Shown: positions 26,401 to 38,986 of the stretch, one piece after another
Layout: every line of letters starts with the position of its first letter
Position numbering within the stretch: the first letter of the stretch is position 1
Assembly: GCF_051020955.1 (NCBI RefSeq)
Contig: NW_027476334.1
Span: forward strand, 186,001-250,000
Length of the DNA: 64,000 nt
Reading direction: 5' to 3'
From: Megalopta genalis
Taxonomy: Eukaryota; Arthropoda; Insecta; Hymenoptera; Halictidae
Translations under genes and position numbers: made by a program
The notes under the pieces: model-generated
What the model was told of the DNA's origin: nothing
Database searches by the model: none
What the model saw: only the letters and a program-made list of their open reading frames with translations

Positions 26401-29196
26401 AGCTAAACCATTTGTTTCGCATGGATTCGAAGCTAAGCTTTCTACTTCGCATTGATTTGAAGATAAATCATGTGTTTCGCTTGGATTTGAATATACCTCA
26501 TTTGTTTCGCATGCTGTTGAAGCTAAATCATGTATATCACAAGTATTTGAAGCTAAACCATTTGCTTCGCATGGATTCGAAAATCAGCCTTCTACTTCGC
26601 ATTGATTTGATGCTAAATCATGTGTTTCGCATGGATTTGAAGCTAGCTCGTTTCTTTCGCATGCTGTTGAAGCTAAATCATGTATATCACAAGTATTTGA
26701 AGCTAAACCATTTGTATCGCATGGGATCGAAGAGAAGCCTCCTACTTCGCATTGATTTGAAGCTAAATCATGTGTTTCGCATGGATTTGAAGCTAACTCG
26801 TTTGTTTCGCATGCTGTTGAAGCTAAATCATATATATCACAAGTATTTGAAGCTAAACCATTTGTTTCGCATTTATTCGAAGCTAAGCCTTCTACTTCGC
26901 ATTGATTTGAGGCTAAATCATGTGTTTCGCTTGGTTTTGAAGCTAACTCGTTTTTTTCGCATGCAGTTGTAGCTAAATCATGTATATCACAAGTATTTGA
27001 AGCTATACCATTTGTGTCGCATGGATTCGAAGATAAGCCTTCTACTTCGCATTGATTTGATGCTAAATCATGTGTTTCGCATGGATTTGAAGCTAGCTCG
27101 TTTGTTTCGCATGCTGTTGAAGCTAAATCATGTACATCACAAGTATTTGCAACTAAACCATTAGTTTCGCATGGATTCGAGGATAACCCTTATACTTCGC
27201 ATTGATTTGAAGCTAAATCATGTGTTTCGCATGGATTTGAATCCAACTCGTCTGTTTCGCATGCTGTTGAAGCTAAATCATGTATATCACAAGTATTTGA
27301 AGCTAAACCATTTGATTCCCATGGTTTTGAAGCTAACCTTTCTACTTCGCATTGATTTGAAGATAAATCATGTGTTTCGCTTGCATTTGAATATAACACA
27401 TTTGTTTCGCATGCTGTTGAAGCTAAATCATGTATATCACAAGTATTTGAAGCTAAACCATTTGTATCGCATGGGATCGAAGATAAGCCTCCTACTTCGC
27501 ATTGATTTGTAGCTAATTCATGTGTTTCGCATGGATTTGAAGCTAACTCGTTTGTTTCGCATGCTGTTGAAGCTAAATCAAGTATATCACAAGTATTTGA
27601 AGTTAAACCATTTGTTTCGCATTTATTCGAAGCTAAGCCTTCTACTTCGCATTGATTTGACGCTAAATCATGTGTTTCGCATGGATTTGAAGCTAACTCG
27701 TTTGTTTCGCATGCTGTTGAAGCTAAATCATGTATATCACAAATATTTGAAACTAAACCATTTGTTACGCATGGATTCGAAGATCAGCCTTCTACTTAGC
27801 ATTGATTTGATGCTAAATCATGTGTTTCGCATGGATTTGAAGCTAACTCTTTTTTTTGGCATGCTGTTGAAGCTATGTCATATATATCACAAGTATTTGA
27901 AGCTAAACCATTTGTTTCGCATTTATTCGAAGCTAAGCCTTATACTTCGCTTTGATTTGAGGCTAAATCATTTGTTTCGCTTGGTTTTGAAGCTAACTCG
28001 TTTTTTTCACATGCTGTTGAAGCTAAATCATGTATATCACAATTATTTGAAGCTATATCATACGTTTCGCATGGATTCCAAGACAACCCTTCTAATTCGC
28101 ATTGATTTGAAGCTAAATCATGTGTTTCGCATGGATTTGAAGCTAGCTCGTTTCTTTCGCATGCTGTTGAAGCTAAATCATGTATATCACAAGTATTTGA
28201 AGCTAAACCATTTGTATCGCATGGGTATCGAAGAGAAGCCTCCTACTTCGCATTGATTTGAAGATAAATCATGTGTTTCGCATGGATTTGAAGCTAACTC
28301 GTTTGTTTCGCATGCTGTTGAAGCTAAATCATATATATCACAAGTATTTGAAGCTAAACCATTTGTTTCGCATTTATTCGAAGCTAAGCCTTCTACTTCG
28401 CATTGATTTGAGGCTAAATCATTTGTTTCGCTTGGTTTTGAAGCTAACTCGTTTTTTTCGCATGCAGTTCAAGCTAAATCATGTACATCACATGTATTTG
28501 AAGCTATATCATTTGTTTCGCATGGATTCGAAGATAAGCCTTCTACTTCGCATTGATTTGAAGCTAAATCATGTGTTTCGCATGGATTTGAAGCTAACTC
28601 GTTTGTTTCGCATGCTGTTGAAGCTAAATCATGTATATCACAAATATTTGAAGCTAAACCATTTGTATCGCATGGGATCGAATATAAGCCTCCTACTACG
28701 CACTGATTTGAAGCTAAACCATGTGTTTCGCATGGATTTGAAGCTAACTCGTTTGTTTCGCATGCTGTTGAAGCTAAATCATGTATATCACAAGTATTTG
28801 AAGCTAAACCACTTGTTTCGCATGGTTTCGAAGCTAAGCCTTCTACTTCGGATTGATTTGAGGCTAAATCATGTGTTTCGCTTGGTTTTGAAGCTAACTC
28901 GTTTTTTTCGCATGCAGTTCAAGCTAAATCATGTACATCACATGTATTTGAAGCTATATCATTTGATTCGCATGGATTCGAAGATAAGCCTTCTACTTCG
29001 CATTGATTTGAAGCTAAATCATGTGTTCCGCATGGATTTGAAGCTAACTCGTTTGTTTCGCATGCAGTTGAAGCTGAATCATGTATATCACAAGTATTTG
29101 AAGCTAAACTATTCGTTTCGCATGGATACGAAGATCAGCCTTCTATTTCGCATTGATTAGATGCTAAATCATGTGTTTCGCATGGGTTTGAAGCTA
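23417..29196. repeat. 5,998-bp-spaced duplication, copy 2
   Basis: Second copy of the 17419-23198 segment. It differs from copy 1 by a small number of single-base changes. Examples are CGCTTGCAGTTG near 25610 against CGCATGCAGTTG near 19612, AAATCATGTG near 25726 against AAATCAGGTG near 19728, AAATCGTGTG near 23770 against AAATCATGTG near 17772, and TTTGATTCGC near 28965 against TTTGTTTCGC near 22967. These differences make it a slightly older or independently drifting copy compared with the apparently identical 8,665-bp pair. Confidence 0.86.
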
Positions 29197-31293
29197 TCTA
29201 GTTTGTTTCGCCTGCATTTGAAGCTATATCACTTATATTCCCAAGTATGTGAAGCTAAATCATTCGTTTCGCATGGATTTGAAGCTAAGCCGACAACTTA
29301 GCGTTGACTTGATGATAAATCATGTTTTTCGGTTGGACTTGAAGCTAACTCGTTTGTTTCGCATGCTGTTGAAGCTAAATCATGTATATCACAAGTATTT
29401 GTAGCTAAACCAATTGTTTCGCATGAATTCGAAGATTAGCCTTCTACTTCGCATTGATTTTAATCTGAATCATATGTTTCGCATGGATTTGAAGCTAACT
29501 CGTTTGTTTCGCATGCTGTTGAAGCTAAATCATGTATAAAACAAGTATTTGAAGCTAAACTATTCGTTTCGCATGGATTCGAAGATAAGCCTTCCACTTC
29601 GCATTGATTTGAAGCTAAATCATGTGTTTCGCAAGGATTTGAATTTAACACGTTTGTTTCGCATGCATTGAAGCTAAATCATGTACATCACAAGTATTTG
29701 AAGCTATATCATATGTTTCGCATGGATTCGAAGATAACCCTTCTAATTCGCATTGATTTGAAGCTAAATCATGTGTTTCGCATGGATTTGAAGCTAACTC
29801 GTTTGTTTCGCATGCTGTTGAAGCTAAGTCATGTATATCACAAGTATATGAAGCTAAACCATTTGTTTCGCATGGATTCGAAGATAAGCCTCCATCTTCG
29901 CATTGATTTGAAGCTAAATCATGTGTTCGCATGCATTTGAAGCTACCTCGTTTGTTTCGCCTGCATTTGAAGCTATATCACTTATATTCACAAGTATGTG
30001 AAGCGAAATCATTCGTTTAGCATGGATTTGAAGCTAAGCCATCAACTTCGCGTTGACTTGATGCTAAATCATGTTTTTAGTTTGGACTTGAAGCTAGCTC
30101 GTTTGTTTCGCATGTTGTTGAAGCTAAATCATGTATATCACAAGTATTTGAAGCTAAACTATTCGTTTCGCATGGATTCGAAGATAAGCCTTCCACTTCG
30201 CATTGATTTGAAGCTAAATAATGTGTTTCTCATGGATTTGAAATTAACTCGTTTGTTTCGCATGCAGTTGAAGCTATATCATGTATATCACAAGTATTTG
30301 AAGCTAAACCATTTGTTCCGCATGGATTCGAAGATAAGCCTCCTACTTCGCATTGATTTGAAGCTAAATCATCTGTTCGCATGGATTTGAAGCTAACTCG
30401 TTTGTTTCGATTGCTGTTGAAGCTAAATCATGTATATCACAAGTATTTGCAGCTAAACCATTTGTTTCGCATGGATTCGAAGATAAGCCTTCTACTTCGC
30501 ATTGATTTGAAGCTAAATCATGCGTTTCGCATGGATTTGAATCTAACTCGTTTGTTTCGCACGCTGTTGAAGCTAAATCAAGTGTATCACAAGTATTTGA
30601 AGCTAAACCATTTGCTTCGCATGGATTCGAAGATCAGCCTTCCACTTCGCATTGATTAGATGCTAAATCATGTGTTTCGCATGGATTTGAAGCTAACTCG
30701 CTTTTTTCGCATGCAGTTGAAGCTAAATCATGTACATCACAAGTATTTGAAGCTAAACCATTTGTTTCGCATGGATTCGAAGATAATCCATGTTCTTCGC
30801 ATTCATTTGAAGCTAAATTATGTGTTTCGATTGGATTTGAAGATAACTCATTTGTTTCGCATGCTATTAAAGCTAAATCATGTATATCACAAGTATTGGA
30901 AGATAAACCATTTGTTTCGCATGGATTCGAAGATAATCCATCTACTTCGCATTGATTTGAAGCTAAATCATGTGTTTCGCATGGATTTGAAGCTAACTCG
31001 TTTGTTTCGCATGCTGTTGAATCTAAATCATGTATATCACAAATATTTGAAGCTATATCATATGTTTCGCATGGATTCGAAGATAACCCTTCTAAATCGA
31101 ATTGATTTGAAGCTAAATCATGTGTTTCGCATGGATTTGAAGCTAAACTCGTTTTTTTCGCATGCAGTTGAAGCTAAATCATGTATATCACAAGTATTTG
31201 CAGCTAAACCATTTGTTTCGCATGGATTCGAAGATGAGCCTTCTACTTCGCATTGATTTTAATCTAAATCATGTGTATCGCATGGATTTGATT
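29197..31293. repeat. Copy of the 4.0-6.4 kb region with a 300-bp deletion
   Basis: From about 28.5 kb to about 30.12 kb the sequence follows 3.4-4.96 kb at offset 25,159 bp, including the odd variant GAAGCTATCTAGTTTG. From about 30.13 kb it follows 5.27 kb onward at offset 24,859 bp. The change of exactly 300 bp marks loss of two 150-bp units at about 30120-30130, where CATGTTGTTGAAGC is joined to a normal S2-S3 stretch. One-base variants separate it from the earlier copies, such as AGTATTGGAAG near 30895. Confidence 0.82.
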
Positions 31294-34200
31294 CTAACTC
31301 GTTTGTTTCGCATGCAGTTGAAGCTGAATCATGTATATCACAAGTATTTGAAGCTAAACTATTCGTTTCGCATGGATTCGAAGATAAGCCTTCCACTTCG
31401 CATTGATTAGAAGCTAAATCATGTGTTTCGCATGGATTTGAATCTAACTCTTTTGTTTCGCATGCTGTTGAAGCTAAATCGTGTATATCACAAGTATTTG
31501 AAGCTATATCATTTGTTTCGCATGGATTCGAAGATAAGCCTCCTACTTCGCATTGATTTGAAGCTAAATCATGTGTTTCGCATGGATTTGAAGCTAACTC
31601 GTTTGTTTCGCATGCATTTGAAACTGAATCATGTATATCACAAGTATTTGAAGCTAAACTATTCGTTTCGCATGGATTCGAAGATAAGCCTTCCACTTCG
31701 CATTGATTTGAAGCTAAATCATGTGTTTCGCATGGATTTGAAGCTAACTCGTTTGTTTCGCATGCAGTTGACGCTGAACCATGTATATCACAAGTATTTG
31801 AAGCTAAACTATTCGTTTCGCATGGATTCGAAGGTAAGTCTTCCACTTCGCATTGATTTGAAGCTAAATCATGTGTTTCGCATGGATTTGAATCTAACTC
31901 GTTTATTTCGTATGCTGTTGAAGCTAAATCATGTATATCACAAGTATATGAAGCTAATCCATTTGTTTCGCATGTATTCGAAGATAAGCCATCTACTTCG
32001 CATTGATTTGAAGCTAAATCATGTGTTTCGCATGGATTTGAATCTAACTCGTTTGTTTCGCATGCTGTTGAAGCTAAATCAAGTGTATCACAAGTATTTG
32101 AAGCCAAACCATTTGCTTCGCATGGATTCGAAGATAAGCCTTCCACTTCGCATTCATTTCAAGCTAAATCATGTGTTCCGCTTGGATTTGAAGCTAACTC
32201 GTTTGTTTCGCATGCGGTTGAAAGTAAATCATGTATATCACAAGTATTTGAAGCTATATCATACGTTTTGCATGGATTCCAAGATAACCCTTCTAATTCG
32301 CATTGATTTGAATCTAAATCATGTGTTTCGCAAGGATTTGAAGCTAACTCGTTTGTTTCGCATGCAGTTGAAGCTAAATCATGTATATCATAAGTATTTG
32401 AAGCTAAACCATTAGTTTCGCATGGATTCGAAGATCAGCCGTCGACTTCGCATTGATTTGATGCTAAATCATGTGTTTCGCATGGATTTGAAGCTAACTC
32501 GTTTGTTTCGCATGCAGTTGAAGCTATATCATGTATATCACAAGTATTTGAAGCTGTATCATTTGTTTCGCATGGATTCGAAGATAACCCTTCTAATTCT
32601 CATTGATTTTAATCTAAATCATGTGTTTCGCATGGATTTGTAGCTAACTCGTTTGTTTCGCATGCAGTTGAAGCTGAATCATGTATATCACAAGTATTTG
32701 AAGCTAAACTATTCGTTTCGCATGGATTCGAAGATAAGCCTTCCACTTCGCATTGATTAGAAGCTAAATCATGTGTTTCGCATGGATTTGAATCTAACTC
32801 TTTTGTTTCGCATGCTGTTGAAGCTAAATCGTGTATATCACAAGTATTTGAAGCTATATCATTTGTTTCGCATGGATTCGAAGATAAGCCTCCTACTTCG
32901 CATTGATTTGAAGCTAAATCATGTGTTTCGCATGGATTTGAAGCTAACTCGTTTGTTTCGCATGCATTTGAAGCTGAATCATGTATATCACAAGTATTTG
33001 AAGCTAAACTATTCGTTTCGCATGGATTCGAAGATAAGCCTTCCACTTCGCATTGATTTGAAGCTAAATCATGTGTATCGCATGGATTTGAAGCTAACTC
33101 GTTTGTTTCGCATGCAGTTGACGCTGAACCATGTATATCACAAGTATTTGAAGCTAAACTATTCGTTTCGCATGGATTCGAAGGTAAGTCTTCCACTTCG
33201 CATTGATTTGAAGCTAAATCATGTGTTTCGCATGGATTTGAATCTAACTCGTTTATTTCGTATGCTGTTGAAGCTAAATCATGTATATCAAAAGTATATG
33301 AAGCTAATCCATTTGTTTCGCATGTATTCGAAGATAAGCCATCTACTTCGCATTGATTTGAAGCTAAATCATGTGTTTCGCATGGATTTGAATCTAACTC
33401 GTTTGTTTCGCATGCTGTTGAAGCTAAATCAAGTGTATCACAAGTATTTGAAGCCAAACCATTTGCTTCGCATGGATTCGAAGATAAGCCTTCCACTTCG
33501 CATTCATTTCAAGCTAAATCATGTGTTCCGCTTGGATTTGAAGCTAACTCGTTTGTTTCGCATGCGGTTGAAAGTAAATCATGTATATCACAAGTATTTG
33601 AAGCTATATCATACGTTTTGCATGGATTCCAAGATAACCCTTCTAATTCGCATTGATTTGAATCTAAATCATGTGTTTCGCAAGGATTTGAAGCTAACTC
33701 GTTTGTTTCGCATGCAGTTGAAGCTAAATCATGTATATCATAAGTATTTGAAGCTAAACCATTAGTTTCGCATGGATTCGAAGATCAGCCGTCGACTTCG
33801 CATTGATTTGATGCTAAATCATGTGTTTCGCATGGATTTGAAGCTAACTCGTTTGTTTCGCATGCAGTTGAAGCTATATCATGTATATCACAAGTATTTG
33901 AAGCTGTATCATTTGTTTCGCATGGATTCGAAGATAACCCTTCTAATTCTCATTGATTTTAATCTAAATCATGTGTTTCGCATGGATTTGTAGCTAACTC
34001 GTTTGTTTCGCATGCAGTTCAAGCTGAATCATGTATATCACAAGTATTTGAAGCTAAACTATTCGTTTCGCATGGATTCGAAGATAAGCCTTCCACTTCG
34101 CATTGATTAGAAGCTAAATCATGTGTTTCGCATGGATTTGAATCTAACTCTTTTGTTTCGCATGCTGTTGAAGCTAAATCGTGTATATCACAAGTATTTG

Positions 34201-36693
34201 AAGCTATATCATTTGTTTCGCATGGATTCGAAGATAAGCCTCCTACTTCGCATTGATTTGAAGCTAAATCATGTGTTTCGCATGGATTTGAAGCTAACTC
34301 GTTTGTTTCGCATGCATTTGAAACTGAATCATGTATATCACAAGTATTTGAAGCTAAACTATTCGTTTCGCATGGATTCGAAGATAAGCCTTCCACTTCG
34401 CATTGATTTGAAGCTAAATCATGTGTTTCGCATGGATTTGAAGCTAACTCGTTTGTTTCGCATGCAGTTGACGCTGAACCATGTATATCACAAGTATTTG
34501 AAGCTAAACTATTCGTTTCGCATGGATTCGAAGGTAAGTCTTCCACTTCGCATTGATTTGAAGCTAAATCATGTGTTTCGCATGGATTTGAATCTAACTC
34601 GTTTATTTCGTATGCTGTTGAAGCTAAATCATGTATATCACAAGTATATGAAGCTAATCCATTTGTTTCGCATGTATTCGAAGATAAGCCATCTACTTCG
34701 CATTGATTTGAAGCTAAATCATGTGTTTCGCATGGATTTGAATCTAACTCGTTTGTTTCGCATGCTGTTGAAGCTAAATCAAGTGTATCACAAGTATTTG
34801 AAGCCAAACCATTTGCTTCGCATGGATTCGAAGATAAGCCTTCCACTTCGCATTCATTTCAAGCTAAATCATGTGTTCCGCTTGGATTTGAAGCTAACTC
34901 GTTTGTTTCGCATGCGGTTGAAAGTAAATCATGTATATCACAAGTATTTGAAGCTATATCATACGTTTTGCATGGATTCCAAGATAACCCTTCTAATTCG
35001 CATTGATTTGAATCTAAATCATGTGTTTCGCAAGGATTTGAAGCTAACTCGTTTGTTTCGCATGCAGTTGAAGCTAAATCATGTATATCATAAGTATTTG
35101 AAGCTAAACCATTAGTTTCGCATGGATTCGAAGATCAGCCGTCGACTTCGCATTGATTTGATGCTAAATCATGTGTTTCGCATGGATTTGAAGCTAACTC
35201 GTTTGTTTCGCATGCAGTTGAAGCTATATCATGTATATCACAAGTATTTGAAGCTGTATCATTTGTTTCGCATGGATTCGAAGATAACCCTTCTAATTCT
35301 CATTGATTTTAATCTAAATCATGTGTTTCGCATGGATTTGTAGCTAACTCGTTTGTTTCGCATGCAGTTGAAGCTGAATCATGTATATCACAAGTATTTG
35401 AAGCTAAACTATTCGTTTCGCATGGATTCGAAGATAAGCCTTCCACTTCGCATTGATTAGAAGCTAAATCATGTGTTTCGCATGGATTTGAATCTAACTC
35501 TTTTGTTTCGCATGCTGTTGAAGCTAAATCGTGTATATCACAAGTATTTGAAGCTATATCATTTGTTTCGCATGGATTCGAAGATAAGCCTCCTACTTCG
35601 CATTGATTTGAAGCTAAATCATGTGTTTCGCATGGATTTGAAGCTAACTCGTTTGTTTCGCATGCATTTGAAGCTGAATCATGTATATCACAAGTATTTG
35701 AAGCTAAACTATTCGTTTCGCATGGATTCGAAGATAAGCCTTCCACTTCGCATTGATTTGAAGCTAAATCATGTGTTTCGCATGGATTTGAAGCTAACTC
35801 GTTTGTTTCGCATGCAGTTGACGCTGAACCATGTATATCACAAGTATTTGAAGCTAAACTATTCGTTTCGCATGGATTCGAAGGTAAGTCTTCCACTTCG
35901 CATTGATTTGAAGCTAAATCATGTGTTTCGCATGGATTTGAATCTAACTCGTTTATTTCGTATGCTGTTGAAGCTAAATCATGTATATCAAAAGTATATG
36001 AAGCTAATCCATTTGTTTCGCATGTATTCGAAGATAAGCCATCTACTTCGCATTGATTTGAAGCTAAATCATGTGTTTCGCATGGATTTGAATCTAACTC
36101 GTTTGTTTCGCATGCTGTTGAAGCTAAATCAAGTGTATCACAAGTATTTGAAGCCAAACCATTTGCTTCGCATGGATTCGAAGATAAGCCTTCCACTTCG
36201 CATTCATTTCAAGCTAAATCATGTGTTCCGCTTGGATTTGAAGCTAACTCGTTTGTTTCGCATGCGGTTGAAAGTAAATCATGTATATCACAAGTATTTG
36301 AAGCTATATCATACGTTTTGCATGGATTCCAAGATAACCCTTCTAATTCGCATTGATTTGAATCTAAATCATGTGTTTCGCAAGGATTTGAAGCTAACTC
36401 GTTTGTTTCGCATGCAGTTGAAGCTAAATCATGTATATCATAAGTATTTGAAGCTAAACCATTAGTTTCGCATGGATTCGAAGATCAGCCGTCGACTTCG
36501 CATTGATTTGATGCTAAATCATGTGTTTCGCATGGATTTGAAGCTAACTCGTTTGTTTCGCATGCAGTTGAAGCTATATCATGTATATCACAAGTATTTG
36601 AAGCTGTATCATTTGTTTCGCATGGATTCGAAGATAACCCTTCTAATTCTCATTGATTTTAATCTAAATCATGTGTTTCGCATGGATTTGTAG
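31294..36693. repeat. Four 1,350-bp tandem copies in A-B-A-B order
   Basis: Four copies of nine 150-bp units lie at about 31294-32643, 32644-33993, 33994-35343 and 35344-36693. Copies 1 and 3 share GAAACTGAATCATG (near 31620 and 34320). Copies 2 and 4 have GAAGCTGAATCATG there (near 32970 and 35670). Copies 2 and 4 also share ATCAAAAGTATATG (near 33288 and 35988) and CATGTATATCAAAAG, where copies 1 and 3 read ATCACAAGTATATG. Private changes exist: ATGTGTATCGC near 33070 in copy 2, GCAGTTCAAGCTG near 34014 at the start of copy 3. The related segments near 6.4-7.8 and 44.3-45.7 kb have one copy. A partial B-type copy recurs at about 40.1-41.1 kb. Confidence 0.9.
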
Positions 36694-36890
36694 CTAACTC
36701 GTTTGTTTCGCATGCAGTTGAAGCTGAATCATGTATATCACAAGTATTTGAAGCTAAACTATTCGTTTCGCATGGATTCGAAGGTAAGCCTTCCACTTCG
36801 CATTGTTTTGAAGCTAAATCATGTGTTTCGCATGGATTTGAAGTTAACTCGTTTGTTTCGCATGCAGTTGAAGCTAAATCATGTATATCA
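36694..36890. repeat. Array units linking the 1,350-bp and 1,048-bp amplifications
   Basis: Following the fourth 1,350-bp copy, the sequence returns to the track seen at about 7785-7981 (offset 28,909 bp, which is 24,859 plus three times 1,350). Diagnostic variants are GAAGGTAAGCCTTCC and CATTGTTTTGAAGC near 36781-36810. It shows that three extra 1,350-bp units were inserted into an older layout without disturbing the flanks. Confidence 0.75.
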
Positions 36891-38986
36891 CAAGTATTTG
36901 AAGCTAAATCATTTGTCGCATGCATTCGAAGATAATCCATCTACTTCGCATTCATTTGAAGCTAAATCATGTGTTTCGCTTGGATTTGAAGATAACTCGT
37001 TTGTTTCGCATGCGGTTGAAAGTAAATCATGTATATCACAAGTATTTGAAGCTAAACCATTTGTTTCGCATGGATTCGAAGATAAGCCTCCTACATCGCA
37101 TTGATTTGAAGCTAAATCATGTGTTTCGCATGGATTTGAAGCTAACTCGTTTGTTTCGCATGCAGTTGAAGCTGAACCATGTATATCACAAGTATTTGAA
37201 GCTAAACTATTCGTTTCGCATGGATTCGAAGGTAAGTCTTCCACTTCGCATTGATTTGAAGATAAATCATGTGTTTCGCTTGGATTTGAATATACCTCAT
37301 TTGTTTCGCATGCTGTTGAAGCTAAATCATGTATATCACAAGTATTTGAAGCTAAACCATTTGCTTCGCATGGATTCGAAGATCAGCCTTCTACTTCGCA
37401 TTGATTTGATGCTAAATCATGTGTTTCGCATGGATTTGAAGCTAGCTCGTTTCTTTCGCATGCTGTTGAAGCTAAATCATGTATATCACAAGTATTTGAA
37501 GCTAAACCATTTGTATCGCATGGGATCGAAGAGAAGCCTCCTACTTCGCATTGATTTGAAGCTAAATCATGTGTTTCGCATGGATTTGAAGCTAACCCGT
37601 TTGTTTCGCATGCTGTTGAAGCTAAATCATGTATAAAACAAGTATTTGAAGCTAAACTATTCGTTTCGCATGGATTCGAAGATAAGCCTTCCACTTCGCA
37701 TTGATTTGAAGCTAAATCATGTGTTCGCATGCATTTGAAGCTACCTCGTTTGTTTCGCCTGCATTTGAAGCTATATCACTTATATTCACAAGTATGTGAA
37801 GCGAAATCATTCGTTTAGCATGGATTTGAAGCTAAGCCATCAACTTCGCGTTGACTTGATGCTAAATCATGTTGTTAGTTTGGACTTGAAGCTAGCTCGT
37901 TTGTTTCGCATGTTGTTGAAGCTAAATCATGTATTTCACAAGTATTTGAAGCTAAATCATTTGTCGCATGCATTCGAAGATAATCCATCTACTTCGCATT
38001 CATTTGAAGCTAAATCATGTGTTTCGCTTGGATTTGAAGATAACTCGTTTGTTTCGCATGCGGTTGAAAGTAAATCATGTATATCACAAGTATTTGAAGC
38101 TAAACCATTTGTTTCGCATGGATTCGAAGATAAGCCTCCTACATCGCATTGATTTGAAGCTAAATCATGTGTTTCGCATGGATTTGAAGCTAACTCGTTT
38201 GTTTCGCATGCAGTTGAAGCTGAACCATGTATATCACAAGTATTTGAAGCTAAACTATTCGTTTCGCATGGATTCGAAGGTAAGTCTTCCACTTCGCATT
38301 GATTTGAAGATAAATCATGTGTTTCGCTTGGATTTGAATATACCTCATTTGTTTCGCATGCTGTTGAAGCTAAATCATGTATATCACAAGTATTTGAAGC
38401 TAAACCATTTGCTTCGCATGGATTCGAAGATCAGCCTTCTACTTCGCATTGATTTGATGCTAAATCATGTGTTTCGCATGGATTTGAAGCTAGCTCGTTT
38501 CTTTCGCATGCTGTTGAAGCTAAATCATGTATATCACAAGTATTTGAAGCTAAACCATTTGTATCGCATGGGATCGAAGAGAAGCCTCCTACTTCGCATT
38601 GATTTGAAGCTAAATCATGTGTTTCGCATGGATTTGAAGCTAACCCGTTTGTTTCGCATGCTGTTGAAGCTAAATCATGTATAAAACAAGTATTTGAAGC
38701 TAAACTATTCGTTTCGCATGGATTCGAAGATAAGCCTTCCACTTCGCATTGATTTGAAGCTAAATCATGTGTTCGCATGCATTTGAAGCTACCTCGTTTG
38801 TTTCGCCTGCATTTGAAGCTATATCACTTATATTCACAAGTATGTGAAGCGAAATCATTCGTTTAGCATGGATTTGAAGCTAAGCCATCAACTTCGCGTT
38901 GACTTGATGCTAAATCATGTTGTTAGTTTGGACTTGAAGCTAGCTCGTTTGTTTCGCATGTTGTTGAAGCTAAATCATGTATTTCA
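36891..38986. repeat. 1,048-bp tandem duplication, copies 1 and 2
   Basis: Two adjacent copies (36891-37938 and 37939-38986) give identical translations over their long frames (36920-37636 and 37968-38684). Each contains a two-base deletion variant, TTTGTCGCATGCATTCG, a CATGTATAAAACAAG variant and the divergent D block (TGTGAAGCGAAATCATTCG). Together these small indels make the period two bases short of seven 150-bp units. The junction near 37939 fuses the D-block sequence GTATTTCACAAG to TATTTGAAGCTAAATC. Confidence 0.88.
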
